Shown here in pieces: positions 34,017-44,025 of a DNA stretch of 64,000 nucleotides. The DNA lies in the NCBI RefSeq assembly GCF_016907775.1, contig NZ_JAFBCO010000001.1:310001-374000 (forward strand), given 5' to 3'. Under the pieces are notes generated by a model, which ran no database searches, was not told where the DNA came from, and worked only from the letters and a program-made list of their open reading frames with translations. The stretch comes from Pseudoglutamicibacter cumminsii. Its GTDB lineage: Bacteria > Actinomycetota > Actinomycetes > Actinomycetales > Micrococcaceae. The number at the start of each line of letters is the position of its first letter. Positions within the stretch are counted from its first letter, which is position 1. The translations under genes were made by a program, and so were the position numbers.

Positions 34017-35246
34017 TCAGTAACGGACGCCGCGCTCACGCAGACCCTCGAGGTATTCCTCGATGCGGTCCAGCGCTTCATTGAGCAGATCCACGCCCGG
34101 CAAGAACACGAGCCGGAAGTGGTCCGGGTTCGGCCAATTGAACCCGGTACCCTGCGTCACAAGGATCCGCTGCTGACGCAAAAGATCCAACGCGAACTGC
34201 TCGTCGTCCTTGATCGGGTACACCTCAGGGTCAAGGCGCGGGAACAAGTAAAGCGACCCATCAGCCTGCTGCGCCGAAACACCAGGGATCGCGTTCAAAC
34301 GGTGATACGCGACGTTACGCTGCTCCAGCAAACGCCCACCCGGCAGAATCAAGTCGTTGATCGACTGGTAACCGCCCAGTGCCGTCTGGATCGCGTGTTG
34401 CGCAGGAACGTTAGCGCACAAGCGCATGTTCGCGAGCAAATCGATGCCCTCAATGTAGTCAGCGGCAGTGTGCTTAGGGCCCGAGATAGCCATCCAGCCA
34501 GAACGGTAACCACACACGCGGTAAGCCTTCGACAACCCAGAGAAAGACAGCGTCAAGACATCGTCCGAAAGCGCCGCCATGTTGTGCATCTGCGCGCCGT
34601 CATACGTGATCTTCTCGTAAATCTCATCCGCGAAAACCACCAGCCCATGCTTACGAGCAAGCTCCAAAATCCCCTCGAGCACGTGCTTCGGGTACACCGC
34701 GCCAGTCGGGTTGTTCGGGTTGATCACCACGATGCCCTTAGTGCGAGGCGTGATCTTGCTTTCCATATCCTCGAGGTCAGGCATCCACCCCTCTTCCTCG
34801 ACACACAAGTAGTGAACCGGCTTACCACCCGACAACGACGTCGCGGCAGTCCACAGCGGATAGTCCGGCGCAGGAATCAGAACCTCATCGCCCTGGTTCA
34901 GCAACGCGTTCAAGCTCAGCTGGATCAGCTCAGAAACACCGTTGCCAAGGTAGATGTCATCGACCCCGATGGTCTGGATGCCCTTGGTCTGGTAGTACTG
35001 GCTGACAGCAGTGCGGGCAGACAAAATGCCCTTCGAATCCGAATACCCCTGCGCATGCGGAAGGTTCCGGATCATGTCAACCAACACCGCATCGGGCGCC
35101 TCAAAACCGAACGGCGCGGGATTGCCGATGTTCAGCTTCAGGACACGGTTGCCCTGCTCTTCGATGCGTTGCGCTTCCTTAAGCACAGGCCCACGGATGT
35201 CATACAGAACATTGTTGAGCTTGGCTGACTGTTTGATCTCCGACAT
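34017..35246 (-). CDS. alaA: Class I PLP aminotransferase (alanine/aspartate type)
   Basis: A 409-residue fold-type I aminotransferase: NIGNPAPFGFEAPDA, YLGNGVSELIQLSLNALL, INPNNPTGAVYP, VFADEIYEKITYDG, the PLP-binding Lys in SFSGLSKAYRVCGYRSGW, and a substrate Arg near HFRLVFLPG. It resembles glutamate-pyruvate aminotransferase AlaA and mycobacterial AspC. The ATG at 35246 is preferred over a TTG four codons upstream. A strong hairpin ends 23 bases before this start on the same strand, so expression may need a promoter inside that short gap or may be attenuated. Confidence 0.9.
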   Translation of the reverse strand: MSEIKQSAKLNNVLYDIRGPVLKEAQRIEEQGNRVLKLNIGNPAPFGFEAPDAVLVDMIRNLPHAQGYSDSKGILSARTAVSQYYQTKGIQTIGVDDIYLGNGVSELIQLSLNALLNQGDEVLIPAPDYPLWTAATSLSGGKPVHYLCVEEEGWMPDLEDMESKITPRTKGIVVINPNNPTGAVYPKHVLEGILELARKHGLVVFADEIYEKITYDGAQMHNMAALSDDVLTLSFSGLSKAYRVCGYRSGWMAISGPKHTAADYIEGIDLLANMRLCANVPAQHAIQTALGGYQSINDLILPGGRLLEQRNVAYHRLNAIPGVSAQQADGSLYLFPRLDPEVYPIKDDEQFALDLLRQQRILVTQGTGFNWPNPDHFRLVFLPGVDLLNEALDRIEEYLEGLRERGVRY

Positions 35247-35269
35247 TCTTCTATCCAATCATGCTGAAA

Positions 35270-35299
35270 AGGCGTCGATCACAAACGTGATCGACGCCT
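35270..35299 (-). terminator. Intrinsic terminator upstream of alaA
   Basis: A 13-bp perfect stem (35270-35282 with 35287-35299), four-base loop and, reading on the minus strand, TTTT directly after. It ends the acidic membrane-protein transcript (35347-36171). Being just before alaA it could also attenuate alaA. Confidence 0.85.
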
Positions 35300-35346
35300 C
35301 TCCAAGATTACTCCGATGTGTCATGCATCGGGACTACTAACGTGGC

Positions 35347-36171
35347 TTATGCCCGACGACGGTTCATGATGTCGTCCAGGTCCAACGCGTTCTGCTGACG
35401 TTCACGCTCGGCGCGGGCACGCTCAGACTTGCGGATCGACGTGACCTCTTCAGGCTTCTTCTCCTCAGCCTGGAACGGTTCAGCCTTCTCGCGGCGAGCC
35501 TCAGCCTTAGAGACGTAACCAGGTGCCGGAAGTTTATTCGGAACCCAGCCCTTACCGGCCTTCGTTGCCTCAGCAACACGCTTCGCTTCCTCAGAGCCCG
35601 ACGCCTCTTCCGCGGCTTCTGCCTCGGCACCTACCTCGGCCTCTGCTTCAGCGGTGGCTTCAGTCTCGGCATCCGTCTCTGCATCCGCATCGGTAGCTGC
35701 AGGCTCAGCGCCGCTGTCGATATCGCCGTCGACATCGAACGGGGCGTCGTCCGCTTCGGCAACGGCCTGCTCAGTGTTCCGTTCAGCGGTCTCCGACTCT
35801 GCGGATTCCTGCGCGTCGTCCAGCTCATCAGAAGCTTCGGTTTCAGCCGCGGCCTCCGAAGCATCGGCCGCAACCTCAGACTGTTCGTCAGTCTCAGTTG
35901 CTTCCTGCTCGTGCTGAGCAGCGACCTCTTCAGCAGCGCGCTTCCAGGCCTCCTGACGGCGCTCCTGCACAGCCCACGTCCGCAACGTAACCAGCGCTCC
36001 AAAGGCGATCAGGACGCTAGCCAGCGGCCACCACCAGCTCATCGGGGTCAGAGCGGCAAGCACCAAGAAAACAGGCGCCCCCACCAAAGCTAGGGCACCA
36101 ATCGCGGCTACACCGAGCCGGCCCCAACGGATTTTGAGGCGTCCTTGCGAGCGCTTTGCGTCGGCGGTCAT
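35347..36171 (-). CDS. Membrane protein with long acidic tail
   Basis: A 274-residue protein. A basic start (RSQGRLKIRWGRLG) is followed by two membrane helices (VAAIGALALVGAPVFLVLAA and WWWPLASVLIAFGALVTL), then about 100 residues very rich in Ala, Glu and Asp, and a C-terminal basic/coiled stretch (SERARAERERQQNALDLDDI). Only the topology is recognisable. The ATG at 36171 is fixed by AAGGAGG seven bases upstream; the long upstream frame extension is rejected. It has its own terminator. Confidence 0.8.
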   Translation of the reverse strand: MTADAKRSQGRLKIRWGRLGVAAIGALALVGAPVFLVLAALTPMSWWWPLASVLIAFGALVTLRTWAVQERRQEAWKRAAEEVAAQHEQEATETDEQSEVAADASEAAAETEASDELDDAQESAESETAERNTEQAVAEADDAPFDVDGDIDSGAEPAATDADAETDAETEATAEAEAEVGAEAEAAEEASGSEEAKRVAEATKAGKGWVPNKLPAPGYVSKAEARREKAEPFQAEEKKPEEVTSIRKSERARAERERQQNALDLDDIMNRRRA

Positions 36172-36351
36172 GCGCCCTCCTTGGTAGATATCAACGGAAG
36201 TCTGAACGGTTTTCTTATATAACGCTAACGACATAAACCCCAAGGTCACGGGAGTTTTCGCGGTGTGTTGGCACTAAACTACATCAATGTAACTCTTATT
36301 TGGTGAGACTGCCTGCAAACCATCCCTCATCGACGTTCTCGGAGCATTCCC

Positions 36352-37002
36352 GTGGAAGAGACCTCAGCCAATCTGCATGAAGCCGCCCCGCACACGGATG
36401 CCTCACGTGATGCGAAAAAAGCTCTGCGTTCCCGCATCAGGTCTGCGCGCCGTCAACGTGGCGCCGATGCGCGAAAGGCCGCCGCAGAAGGTTTCGCGCG
36501 GCGTTCCGCAGAGCTAATCCGAGTAGCGCGGCACGTAACGCCGGAAGATGCTGTTCCAGTTGTGCTCGCATATTGCGCAGCAGATACGGAACCCGATGTT
36601 TCCCATGCGATGCGTTCCCTGCACGACGCGGGTGTGCGCGTTGCGGTTCCACGGAGCCTGCCTGGTGCGCGTATGAGTTGGGTGCGGTGGCATCCCGACC
36701 TTGACATCGCCATCGGAACGGTGGCGCCGGTTCCTGAACCGGTTGGCGGCGAAGACCTTGAACTGCCGACGCATCCGATGGTGGTCGTGTTGCCGGCACT
36801 GGCCGTGGATGCGGCCGGGCTACGGCTGGGGCAAGGCGGCGGATTCTATGACCGGTTTGTTGAAACCCTCCCAGCCGGATCGGTTCTGATCGCGACAGTG
36901 TTTGAGGATGAGGTCTACCCCGCCGGCGAAGTCCCTTCCGATCCGTGGGATGCCGTAGCCGACTACGCGTGGACCCCTCACAACCTGCATCAGCTGCGCT
37001 AA
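36352..37002 (+). CDS. 5-formyltetrahydrofolate cyclo-ligase
   Basis: A 216-residue enzyme of the MTHFS family. The N-terminal helix (ALRSRIRSARRQRGADARK), ADTEPDVS, and the phosphate/ATP-binding block LPALAVDAAGLRLGQGGGFY with DRF are present. It converts 5-formyl-THF to 5,10-methenyl-THF with ATP. The GTG at 36352 has GGAG nine bases upstream. It is followed by an SAF-domain gene on the same strand. Confidence 0.92.
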   Translation: MEETSANLHEAAPHTDASRDAKKALRSRIRSARRQRGADARKAAAEGFARRSAELIRVARHVTPEDAVPVVLAYCAADTEPDVSHAMRSLHDAGVRVAVPRSLPGARMSWVRWHPDLDIAIGTVAPVPEPVGGEDLELPTHPMVVVLPALAVDAAGLRLGQGGGFYDRFVETLPAGSVLIATVFEDEVYPAGEVPSDPWDAVADYAWTPHNLHQLR

Positions 37003-37102
37003 CAGCAGTTTCTGTATCCACACATTGCCTTTGAACAAGGGCTCATCCACAGATTCTGTGCCACCCGCCCGATGAGGTCCCGCACGAGCCAGGCTGGACT
37101 CC

Positions 37103-37843
37103 ATGAACCTGTTGTCCCGGCCCCGCTCCCCTCGGAACCAGTCCAATCGCCGAGAGCGCTCGTCACCGCCCACCCAACGTTTGGCACGGCCACGCCGCAC
37201 TCCTGCGGAATGGTGGCACACCCATCGGCGTCTGGTGGCCGCAGTGAGCGCGTTCTGTTGCGTGGGCCTGGGGCTCAGCATCGTATCCGCCCAGGCCCCT
37301 CCCCGCGCGAGCGTTGTTGCGCCAGCCCGTGCGATCGCGGCCGGACAGTCCGTGACTGCTGATGACCTCACGACGGTTGAGATGGTCGGCTCTACTCCCG
37401 ATGGTGCTCTCACTCGCACATCCGATGTTGTGGGGCAAACTCTAACGGTCGACTGGCCAGCGGGCGTCCCGCTGCATGAGTCCGCGGTCGCTGGCTCGGA
37501 GATGCTGCGCGAAGTCGGAGCGGGGCATGTCGCCGTGGGTGTGGCGTTGTCGAACACGGTTTCAGCAGGTTTTGTTCGACGCGGCGACTACGTTGACGTT
37601 GTACTGACCCGCGCGGATGAAGTAGGTGACGTCCACACCGACGTGGTCGCTGCCCGCGCCAAGGTCTTGTGGGCTGGCTCCCCCGATACCGCCTCCGATT
37701 GGCTGCCTCTAGGTAAGCAGGATGCCGACGGCGCGATCGTGGTCTTGGAAGTCACCGAAGATCAGGCGCCGGTGGTGTCCGCAGCTCATCAGCGCGGAAG
37801 CGTCACCTTGGTGATCCGCAGACCCGGAGAGAGCGAGCGCTGA
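37103..37843 (+). CDS. SAF-domain (CpaB/RcpC-like) protein
   Basis: A 246-residue protein: a basic N-terminus with many Arg/Pro, one membrane segment (LVAAVSAFCCVGLGLSIVSA), then an SAF domain (VVAPARAIAAGQSVTADDLT, VGQTLTVDWPAGVPLHESAV) and an RcpC-like C-terminal domain (GDYVDVVLTRADE, ATDSVVLEV-type strands). CpaB/RcpC proteins assemble Tad pili or related secretion channels, but no other tad gene lies in the window, so its partner is unknown. Confidence 0.82.
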   Translation: MNLLSRPRSPRNQSNRRERSSPPTQRLARPRRTPAEWWHTHRRLVAAVSAFCCVGLGLSIVSAQAPPRASVVAPARAIAAGQSVTADDLTTVEMVGSTPDGALTRTSDVVGQTLTVDWPAGVPLHESAVAGSEMLREVGAGHVAVGVALSNTVSAGFVRRGDYVDVVLTRADEVGDVHTDVVAARAKVLWAGSPDTASDWLPLGKQDADGAIVVLEVTEDQAPVVSAAHQRGSVTLVIRRPGESER

Positions 37844-37844
37844 C

Positions 37845-38093
37845 ATGCACGCGAGCCTTAAGAAGCCGGCCCACTCCAGTGCGGAGGGCGCTCAGCGAGA
37901 AGCGCAGCGTCCCCTGGCTGTTCTTCCTCGTTCTGAGCACGTTGCGAAGGCCCCACCACGTGAGACACACCTTCTCGCTGTGCCGGGTCCGTGGGAAGAT
38001 CAGCTTCCCACGAACCCACGAGATCAGCAGGCTTTCCGCCCAGCCGCGTCGGCGGAACCGACGCGACCCTACGACGCCGCGGCCCCGTCATGA
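37845..38093 (+). CDS. Small hypothetical ORF after the SAF gene
   Basis: An 82-residue frame whose ATG starts two bases after the SAF gene stop. Composition is Pro/Ala/Arg-rich (LAVLPRSEHVAKAPPRETHL) with no recognisable domain or hydrophobic segment. Tight spacing is its only support. A similar-length frame exists on the other strand, so this may be a chance ORF. Confidence 0.25.
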   Translation: MHASLKKPAHSSAEGAQREAQRPLAVLPRSEHVAKAPPRETHLLAVPGPWEDQLPTNPRDQQAFRPAASAEPTRPYDAAAPS

Positions 38094-38121
38094 ACGCTGC
38101 TCCATCATGAACACAGCTCCA

Positions 38122-41100
38122 TCACGATTCCTGCTCAGAGATGCCAGCCCCGCGCTCTACGTCGGCACCGCGCTGTGCATCGGCTCTGCGCTTTACATCA
38201 ACACCGAGCTGCGAGGCGATGCTCCGAGCGACCGCATCGGGATCCTTGAACACGTCAATCGTCCACAGCTGAACAGGCTTCCATCCTCGACGCTTCAGAG
38301 CCGCCGGTACGGTACGCGTACGGCTACGCACCGACTGCTGCGCATACTCCGGCGAGGAATCCACGGAAACCGCGAGCGGACGACGCTCGTGCCATACCGG
38401 CCCATATACCGCCAGATCCACGCCGAAACCCGGATGCTGGATGACAGTCAGCCCGTAGCCACGCAGGCGATCAGCCAAGTCCGCCATCAAAGCGCCGCCA
38501 TGCCCGTCACGGCTAGTAACCGCATCGGGCGCCTTCTGATCGACGCCAGCCGCCGGCTGCACGTCAGTCTTCGCGGACTTCTTCTTGAAGCCAGGCTTCA
38601 ACAACTCATACGTGCGCGGTTCCTCAACCGAACGCATCAGACGAGTCAGCAGCTCCATACCCGACCGCGCCGGGGTCTGCTCAGCCAGCGGACCGCTATG
38701 AGCCAAAGCCATGCGTTCCTCAAGCTGATCGAGAGGCAAAGCGCACACCAGATACAGCCACGAACGAGCCGCGGCAAGGCTCGACATCACGAACCTCAAA
38801 CCATTACGACCATTCAGCTCACCGAAATGCTGGGGCTGGCGGCCCTGCGGACTGTTCGCGAAACCCAGCGAGAAAATCACCGAGTCACGCCGCAGGCCAA
38901 CAACGCGATCAGCAGACGTCACGATGAACGGCTCATGACGGCGCTGGAACGACGGCACCGCGCTTGGGTGATGCGGAAGAGCGTTACTGATGCCACGAGC
39001 AATCTCCTGTGCATGTTCAGGAGTTCCAGCAACAACAGCGAGCGAACGCTCAGGATGCTGTGTCAGTTGCTCGAACACCATCCGCACAACCTTCTCAACC
39101 TCAGTCGAGGTGGACTTCACCGTCCCCTGACCTGCAGTTGCACGCGGTTCCTCAATCCGTACCAACTCAACAGAGGCATCAGCCGTTGCCGGGGTTGGGA
39201 AAGCCTTCAAACCCTGCTCATATTGAGGGCTCAACGTCTCAACGAAACGCTCGTCCAAAACCCGCGTGTTTTGAGTCAAGCTACGGCGCAACGTCACGCG
39301 GCCAAGCGCCTCGAAAGCACTCAGTGGCGGCTCTTCACCCTTGCCAGCAGTCAACGGCTTGTCGACCTCAACATTCAACCGGGCAGGCACGCCCGTGTTC
39401 GGGTCACCGATCGCCACGACCTGATCGACACGGCTGATCGTCGTCAACGATGCCTCGAGCGCAAGCGACTCCGCATCCAACAAGATAGCGGCATCGAAAC
39501 GCGACCAACGCGGCAAAACCGTCGGCAAATACAACGGGGCACCGACCCACACGGGAGTCGCCGAACCCACAACAGCCGGGGCCAAAGCCGCAAGCTGCTG
39601 CGGCGTCGGATCCCCCACCTTCAACAATGCACGCATGTCCCGCGCACCCACACGGTGATCAGCAATCGCGGCCTTCCAACGGCGCGAAAGAGCCTCCCGC
39701 ACCCGCGCCGAACCCTGCTGAATGTGCTGGGCATCCGCGCGCTCAAATTCGGCACGGACCTTCTCCAGATCCCGCGAATTCTGCAACGCAAGATAGTCAT
39801 CGCCCGAAATCATCGCTTCCAGAACCGACTGCCACCACGCAAGCTCAAGTTCCGGCGCCAAAGCGTCAGCCTTCACATGGCGATCAGCGAAATCATCCAG
39901 AAGCTCACCGAGCCCCTTCTCACGCAACGTCTCCATCAGAAGCGTGCGCTCCGGGATCGTATCCAGATCAGACTTCTTCTCTTGCAACAACGCCAAACGT
40001 TCCTGCAATGCGTCGGTCGGCAACGCATCCAACCGAACCTCATCCTCAGGAAGCACCGCCTGCAACTGGTTCAAGCTCGCAGAAACCGACCGGAACGTCT
40101 GCAACACACGCTCCAAACCAGCCGGAATCGACGGGTAGCGGCGATCCGTTGCAAGCTTCTCCCACTCAACCCGCTGCTCACGCACCTGGGTCAACGCCGT
40201 ATGCAAATCATCAATGTGCACACCCGGGCGAACATACTCTTTAGCGACACGACGCAAACGCGAACGCGTCATCGCGGACATCTCGATACCGCGATCACGT
40301 CGCCACTGAGCCGAGGCCGTCGCCGCGATCAAATCATCGACAGGCTTGTCGAAAATATCCGGTTCAAACAGATCCAAGCTACGGCGAACAGCAACCAAAA
40401 GTCGCAGCGTATCGCCCCACTGCGCGAAAGACTCAACAGGCTTGATACGGGTCGAAGACGCCGTCTCCTCAAGAGTTCCACACAACTCAGGGATCGAATC
40501 CGAGAGCTCACCGACCAGCTCAACCGCGGCCTCGGCCTCACCTTGGTTCCGCAAACGCGAGCCATACCAAGGGCTCTCAACAGACTCCTGAGCGAACCCA
40601 CCCAACTCAGCGATCCGCTGCAACTGCTCAACCACAGCCCCGCGATCAGTCATCACATCCAAAACAGAGCGCTTCAAACGCACCGTCGTCGACGGGGCAT
40701 CGTCCTCAGAAGACAAACGCGCAAGCTCCTGCATAGCCTCCAGCGGCGAAGCACCCCAACGCGAACGCACCGAATGCAACGAACGAATATGCTCGACCAA
40801 CTCGCCGCGACGATCCCGCGCCACAGAATCGTTCGTCGACGTGTCCGTCTCCCCCGCACGCTCGTTACGCAAAATCGCGTCCATCAAACGCTCACGCAAC
40901 GACTCCGGATCGGATTTCCGGTCAAGCTTCAAAAGCAACGTCTCAAGGTTCACGTCCGCGAACATCGCCGTGACCTGCTGCATCGTGGACTCGCGCTCAG
41001 CGACAATAAGTACCCGCTTACCATCCGCCGCCAAACGCGCAGCCGCGTTCACAGCAAGGTTAATACGGTCCGTTCCCGGAGGTGCGCTGACTGTAACCGA

Positions 41101-42225
41101 CTTACCCTTCGACACCGCATCCAAAACCGCATACGCATCGTCATCAACATCGGTCACCAACAGCTCGTCCGCCGGATCGCGGTCATCAGCGCCCAGCGTC
41201 TCGACGTCATCCAGCAACGTCGGAGCAACCTGAACCTCTGCAAGTTCCTCAGCGTCGGTCTCAGCGCCTTCCTCAGCGTCGCCCTCCGACGCCGCGACTT
41301 CATCGGTCGCGTCGTCATCGATAGCTTCATCCCTGACGGTCTCCTCGGCAGACGCCTCGGCGCTAACAGAATCCCCGTCATCAGCAGCGTCCGGCTGCTC
41401 ACCATCCGGCTGCTGACCATCCAGCTCGGGCTCATCTGTGCCCGTGATGTCAGCGACCTTTGTCGCCAGGTCATAGGAAGCGCCCGCGTCCTCATCAACC
41501 GGCGCAAACTCATCCAGCAGCGCGGCAATGATCGGGTGATTCACCGAAACAACGGAAGGGTCCACCGGATCGCTCGCAGCCGGGAAGGTCGAAACGCACA
41601 CCCGGTCTTCAATCACGATGGTCGCGCCCGCTTTCGCGGCGATGTCACGCAAAACGGTGACCGGACCCGAAGGGTTGAAGCGAGCCGTCATGTAGCCGGC
41701 CTTCAACAGATCCTCAGGCCGCACATCGATTCCATACGAGCTCTTCAAGAAACGAAGCAGCGTTTCATTCGGAGTAGCACGCCCCACCAGCTGCAACTCT
41801 TCATCATCAACGCCCTCGCGGCGCTGCAACGAAACACGGCCCAGCATCAGCGGCGAGGAGTAATACTCGGTACGCCCCGAACGCAACGTACGCCACGTCA
41901 CCAAACCAGCCGCGACATAGCCCACATCAACACCGCGAGATTCAGAGATCTCACGCATGCGCGTAGCCATCGCCCGAGTCGTACGACGAGCATTCTTGTA
42001 CTGAACCGGGTCACGCAAAAGCGTCGACAAACGCGTGCGACGTCCCGTCAAAAACTGCGCCAAACCGGATGGATGCGCGTGAGTCAACTCAACCGCGTTC
42101 TTCTCCGTCGGGACGAACCGCAACAAAGAATCCGTACCAGCCGAACCACTCAACGACTGAACCCAGTCACGAAAACGGGTCTCGGGGGTCTGCTGCACGC
42201 TCACCTGATTCCTCACTCCATCCAT
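38122..42225 (-). CDS. Giant SF1-helicase-like / endonuclease-like protein, degenerate active sites
   Basis: A 1,367-residue protein. The N-terminal ~230 residues are uncharacterised (FLTGRRTRLSTLLRDPVQYKNARRT read in parts); an acidic D/E linker spans about 260-350. The P-loop position near residue 380 reads APPGTDRIN where SF1 helicases have GPPGTGK[ST]. Near 913 LLDAES replaces DEAS, and near 940 GDPNTGVP replaces GDP.QLPP. The C-terminal ~90 residues resemble MTES_1575/Vsr-like nucleases (FGVDLAVYGP, RGWKPVQLWTIDVFKDP), with LAVSVDSS where the family has an acidic catalytic residue. The long frame is intact, so it may act as a DNA-binding scaffold. Confidence 0.7.
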   Translation of the reverse strand: MDGVRNQVSVQQTPETRFRDWVQSLSGSAGTDSLLRFVPTEKNAVELTHAHPSGLAQFLTGRRTRLSTLLRDPVQYKNARRTTRAMATRMREISESRGVDVGYVAAGLVTWRTLRSGRTEYYSSPLMLGRVSLQRREGVDDEELQLVGRATPNETLLRFLKSSYGIDVRPEDLLKAGYMTARFNPSGPVTVLRDIAAKAGATIVIEDRVCVSTFPAASDPVDPSVVSVNHPIIAALLDEFAPVDEDAGASYDLATKVADITGTDEPELDGQQPDGEQPDAADDGDSVSAEASAEETVRDEAIDDDATDEVAASEGDAEEGAETDAEELAEVQVAPTLLDDVETLGADDRDPADELLVTDVDDDAYAVLDAVSKGKSVTVSAPPGTDRINLAVNAAARLAADGKRVLIVAERESTMQQVTAMFADVNLETLLLKLDRKSDPESLRERLMDAILRNERAGETDTSTNDSVARDRRGELVEHIRSLHSVRSRWGASPLEAMQELARLSSEDDAPSTTVRLKRSVLDVMTDRGAVVEQLQRIAELGGFAQESVESPWYGSRLRNQGEAEAAVELVGELSDSIPELCGTLEETASSTRIKPVESFAQWGDTLRLLVAVRRSLDLFEPDIFDKPVDDLIAATASAQWRRDRGIEMSAMTRSRLRRVAKEYVRPGVHIDDLHTALTQVREQRVEWEKLATDRRYPSIPAGLERVLQTFRSVSASLNQLQAVLPEDEVRLDALPTDALQERLALLQEKKSDLDTIPERTLLMETLREKGLGELLDDFADRHVKADALAPELELAWWQSVLEAMISGDDYLALQNSRDLEKVRAEFERADAQHIQQGSARVREALSRRWKAAIADHRVGARDMRALLKVGDPTPQQLAALAPAVVGSATPVWVGAPLYLPTVLPRWSRFDAAILLDAESLALEASLTTISRVDQVVAIGDPNTGVPARLNVEVDKPLTAGKGEEPPLSAFEALGRVTLRRSLTQNTRVLDERFVETLSPQYEQGLKAFPTPATADASVELVRIEEPRATAGQGTVKSTSTEVEKVVRMVFEQLTQHPERSLAVVAGTPEHAQEIARGISNALPHHPSAVPSFQRRHEPFIVTSADRVVGLRRDSVIFSLGFANSPQGRQPQHFGELNGRNGLRFVMSSLAAARSWLYLVCALPLDQLEERMALAHSGPLAEQTPARSGMELLTRLMRSVEEPRTYELLKPGFKKKSAKTDVQPAAGVDQKAPDAVTSRDGHGGALMADLADRLRGYGLTVIQHPGFGVDLAVYGPVWHERRPLAVSVDSSPEYAQQSVRSRTRTVPAALKRRGWKPVQLWTIDVFKDPDAVARSIASQLGVDVKRRADAQRGADVERGAGISEQES

Positions 42226-42387
42226 TACGGCACGTCAATACACAACGGTAGTTCACCCCACCGAGCAGAATGCGCAACGCCGCGGCATCCACACGCATCT
42301 ACAACACATGTGACATACCGCGGCGCTACACAAACACCAGGTGCCGTAACGCTACAGCGCTGCCGGCAGGCGTCCTCTACTCGGGAA
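42226..42387. other. Intergenic region between guaA and the helicase-like gene
   Basis: No gene seen. It contains separated inverted arms CGCCGCGG and CCGCGGCG (about 42279-42286 and 42318-42325) that could form a hairpin downstream of guaA, and the promoter region of the helicase-like gene. Confidence 0.3.
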
Positions 42388-43977
42388 TCACTCCCACTCG
42401 ATCGTGCCCGGTGGCTTCGACGTCACATCGACAACCACACGGTTCACTCCGTCAACTTCATTCGTGATGCGGTTAGAGATCTTCGCGATCAAGTCATACG
42501 GCAACCGCGCCCAATCCGCAGTCATCGCGTCCTCGCTCGTGACCGGACGCAACACGATCGGGTGACCATACGTACGGCTATCGCCCTGAACACCCACCGA
42601 GCGGACATCAGCCAGCAAAACAACAGGCATCTGCCACACCTCGCGGTCCAAGCCAGCCTTGGTCATTTCCTCGCGGACAATGGCATCTGCTTCACGCAAC
42701 AGATCCAGGCGTTCCTTATCCACCGCACCAATGATGCGGATGCCAAGACCCGGGCCAGGGAACGGCTGACGGTGAACAATCTCATCCGGCAAGCCAAGCT
42801 CCGTACCAACAGCACGAACCTCGTCCTTGAACAGCTCACGCAGCGGCTCAACCAGCTCGAACTCGAGATCCTCAGGCAAGCCACCTACATTGTGGTGGCT
42901 CTTAATGTTGGCCGCACCCTCACCGCCACCAGACTCGACAACGTCCGGGTACAACGTGCCCTGAACCAAAAACGCAACGTCCTCACCCTCGGACTCAGCG
43001 ACAATCTCAGCCTGAGCACGCTCAAACGTGCGGATGAACTGCTCGCCGATGATCTTGCGCTTCGTCTCAGGATCCGCGACGCCCTTGAGCTTCTCCAAGA
43101 ACACCTCGGAAGCGTCAACGACCTTCAGCACAGCGCCGCCATGAGCCTTACCGAAAGCCTGCTCAATAGCCTCCGACTCACCGGCACGCATCAAACCATG
43201 GTCAACATAGACACACGTCAGCTGATCCCCCACCGCGCGCTGAACCAAAGCAGCAGCAACAGCGGAGTCAACACCACCAGAAAGGCCGCAAATCGCGCGC
43301 TTGTTACCGATCTGTTCACGGATCCGCGCAACCTGGTCCTCCACCACGGACTCAGCAGTCCAGTCTGGGCTCAAGCCAGCCGACTCATACAAGAAGTTCT
43401 TCAAAAGCTGCTGGCCATGCGTGGAATGCTGAACCTCAGGGTGCCACTGGACACCGTAAAGCTTGCGCTCCTCATCAGCGAAAGCAGCAACAGGCGTGCG
43501 CTCCGTGGAAGCCAAAACAGTGAAACCCTCAGGAGCCTCGGTCACAGCATCCCCGTGGCTCATCCACGCGATCTGCGCATCCGGCAGACCATCAAACAGC
43601 GTACACGCCTCGCCCTTCGAGGACACCGCAGTCGAACCATACTCACGCTGATTCGTCCGTGAAACCGTGCCGCCCAACGCATTCGCCATAGCCTGGAAGC
43701 CATAGCAAATACCCAACGTAGGCAAGCCAGTCTCAAACAAGCCTTCAGGAACCTTCGGGGCACCATCGGCATAAACCGACGACGGGCCACCCGAAAGAAT
43801 CAAGGCAACAGGGTTCTTAGCCAGGATCTGCTCAGTCGAAAACGTGTGCGGAACAACTTCCGAATACACGTTAGCCTCACGTACACGCCGAGCAATCAGC
43901 TGCGCATACTGGGCCCCATAATCGATCACGAGCACCGGGCGCGGATGCGGGGGAATTACTGCAGAAGTCACGTTCAA
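42388..43977 (-). CDS. guaA: GMP synthase (glutamine-hydrolysing)
   Basis: A 529-residue GuaA: class I amidotransferase domain with nucleophile Cys in [11 protein letters not shown] and the His/Glu pair in WHPEVQH; ATP pyrophosphatase with P-loop [15 protein letters not shown]-terminal dimer domain ending [12 protein letters not shown]. It turns XMP into GMP. The start is a TTG at 43977 or GTG at 43971, neither with a good ribosome site. It lies on the same strand as guaB3 and guaB a few kb away, so late GMP synthesis is clustered here. Confidence 0.97.
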   Translation of the reverse strand: MNVTSAVIPPHPRPVLVIDYGAQYAQLIARRVREANVYSEVVPHTFSTEQILAKNPVALILSGGPSSVYADGAPKVPEGLFETGLPTLGICYGFQAMANALGGTVSRTNQREYGSTAVSSKGEACTLFDGLPDAQIAWMSHGDAVTEAPEGFTVLASTERTPVAAFADEERKLYGVQWHPEVQHSTHGQQLLKNFLYESAGLSPDWTAESVVEDQVARIREQIGNKRAICGLSGGVDSAVAAALVQRAVGDQLTCVYVDHGLMRAGESEAIEQAFGKAHGGAVLKVVDASEVFLEKLKGVADPETKRKIIGEQFIRTFERAQAEIVAESEGEDVAFLVQGTLYPDVVESGGGEGAANIKSHHNVGGLPEDLEFELVEPLRELFKDEVRAVGTELGLPDEIVHRQPFPGPGLGIRIIGAVDKERLDLLREADAIVREEMTKAGLDREVWQMPVVLLADVRSVGVQGDSRTYGHPIVLRPVTSEDAMTADWARLPYDLIAKISNRITNEVDGVNRVVVDVTSKPPGTIEWE

Positions 43978-44025
43978 AGCCTATCGCGTTTAACTATGTG
44001 CTCAGTACCAAGCAAGTATGTGGGA

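Noticed and set aside
37879-43662. A 1,927-codon plus-strand open frame opposite the helicase-like gene and guaA
   Set aside because: It is antisense to two genes with clear protein features, is extremely rich in Arg, His, Gln and Thr, crosses both a gene boundary and an intergenic gap, and has no recognisable domain. Long antisense frames are common in this base composition.
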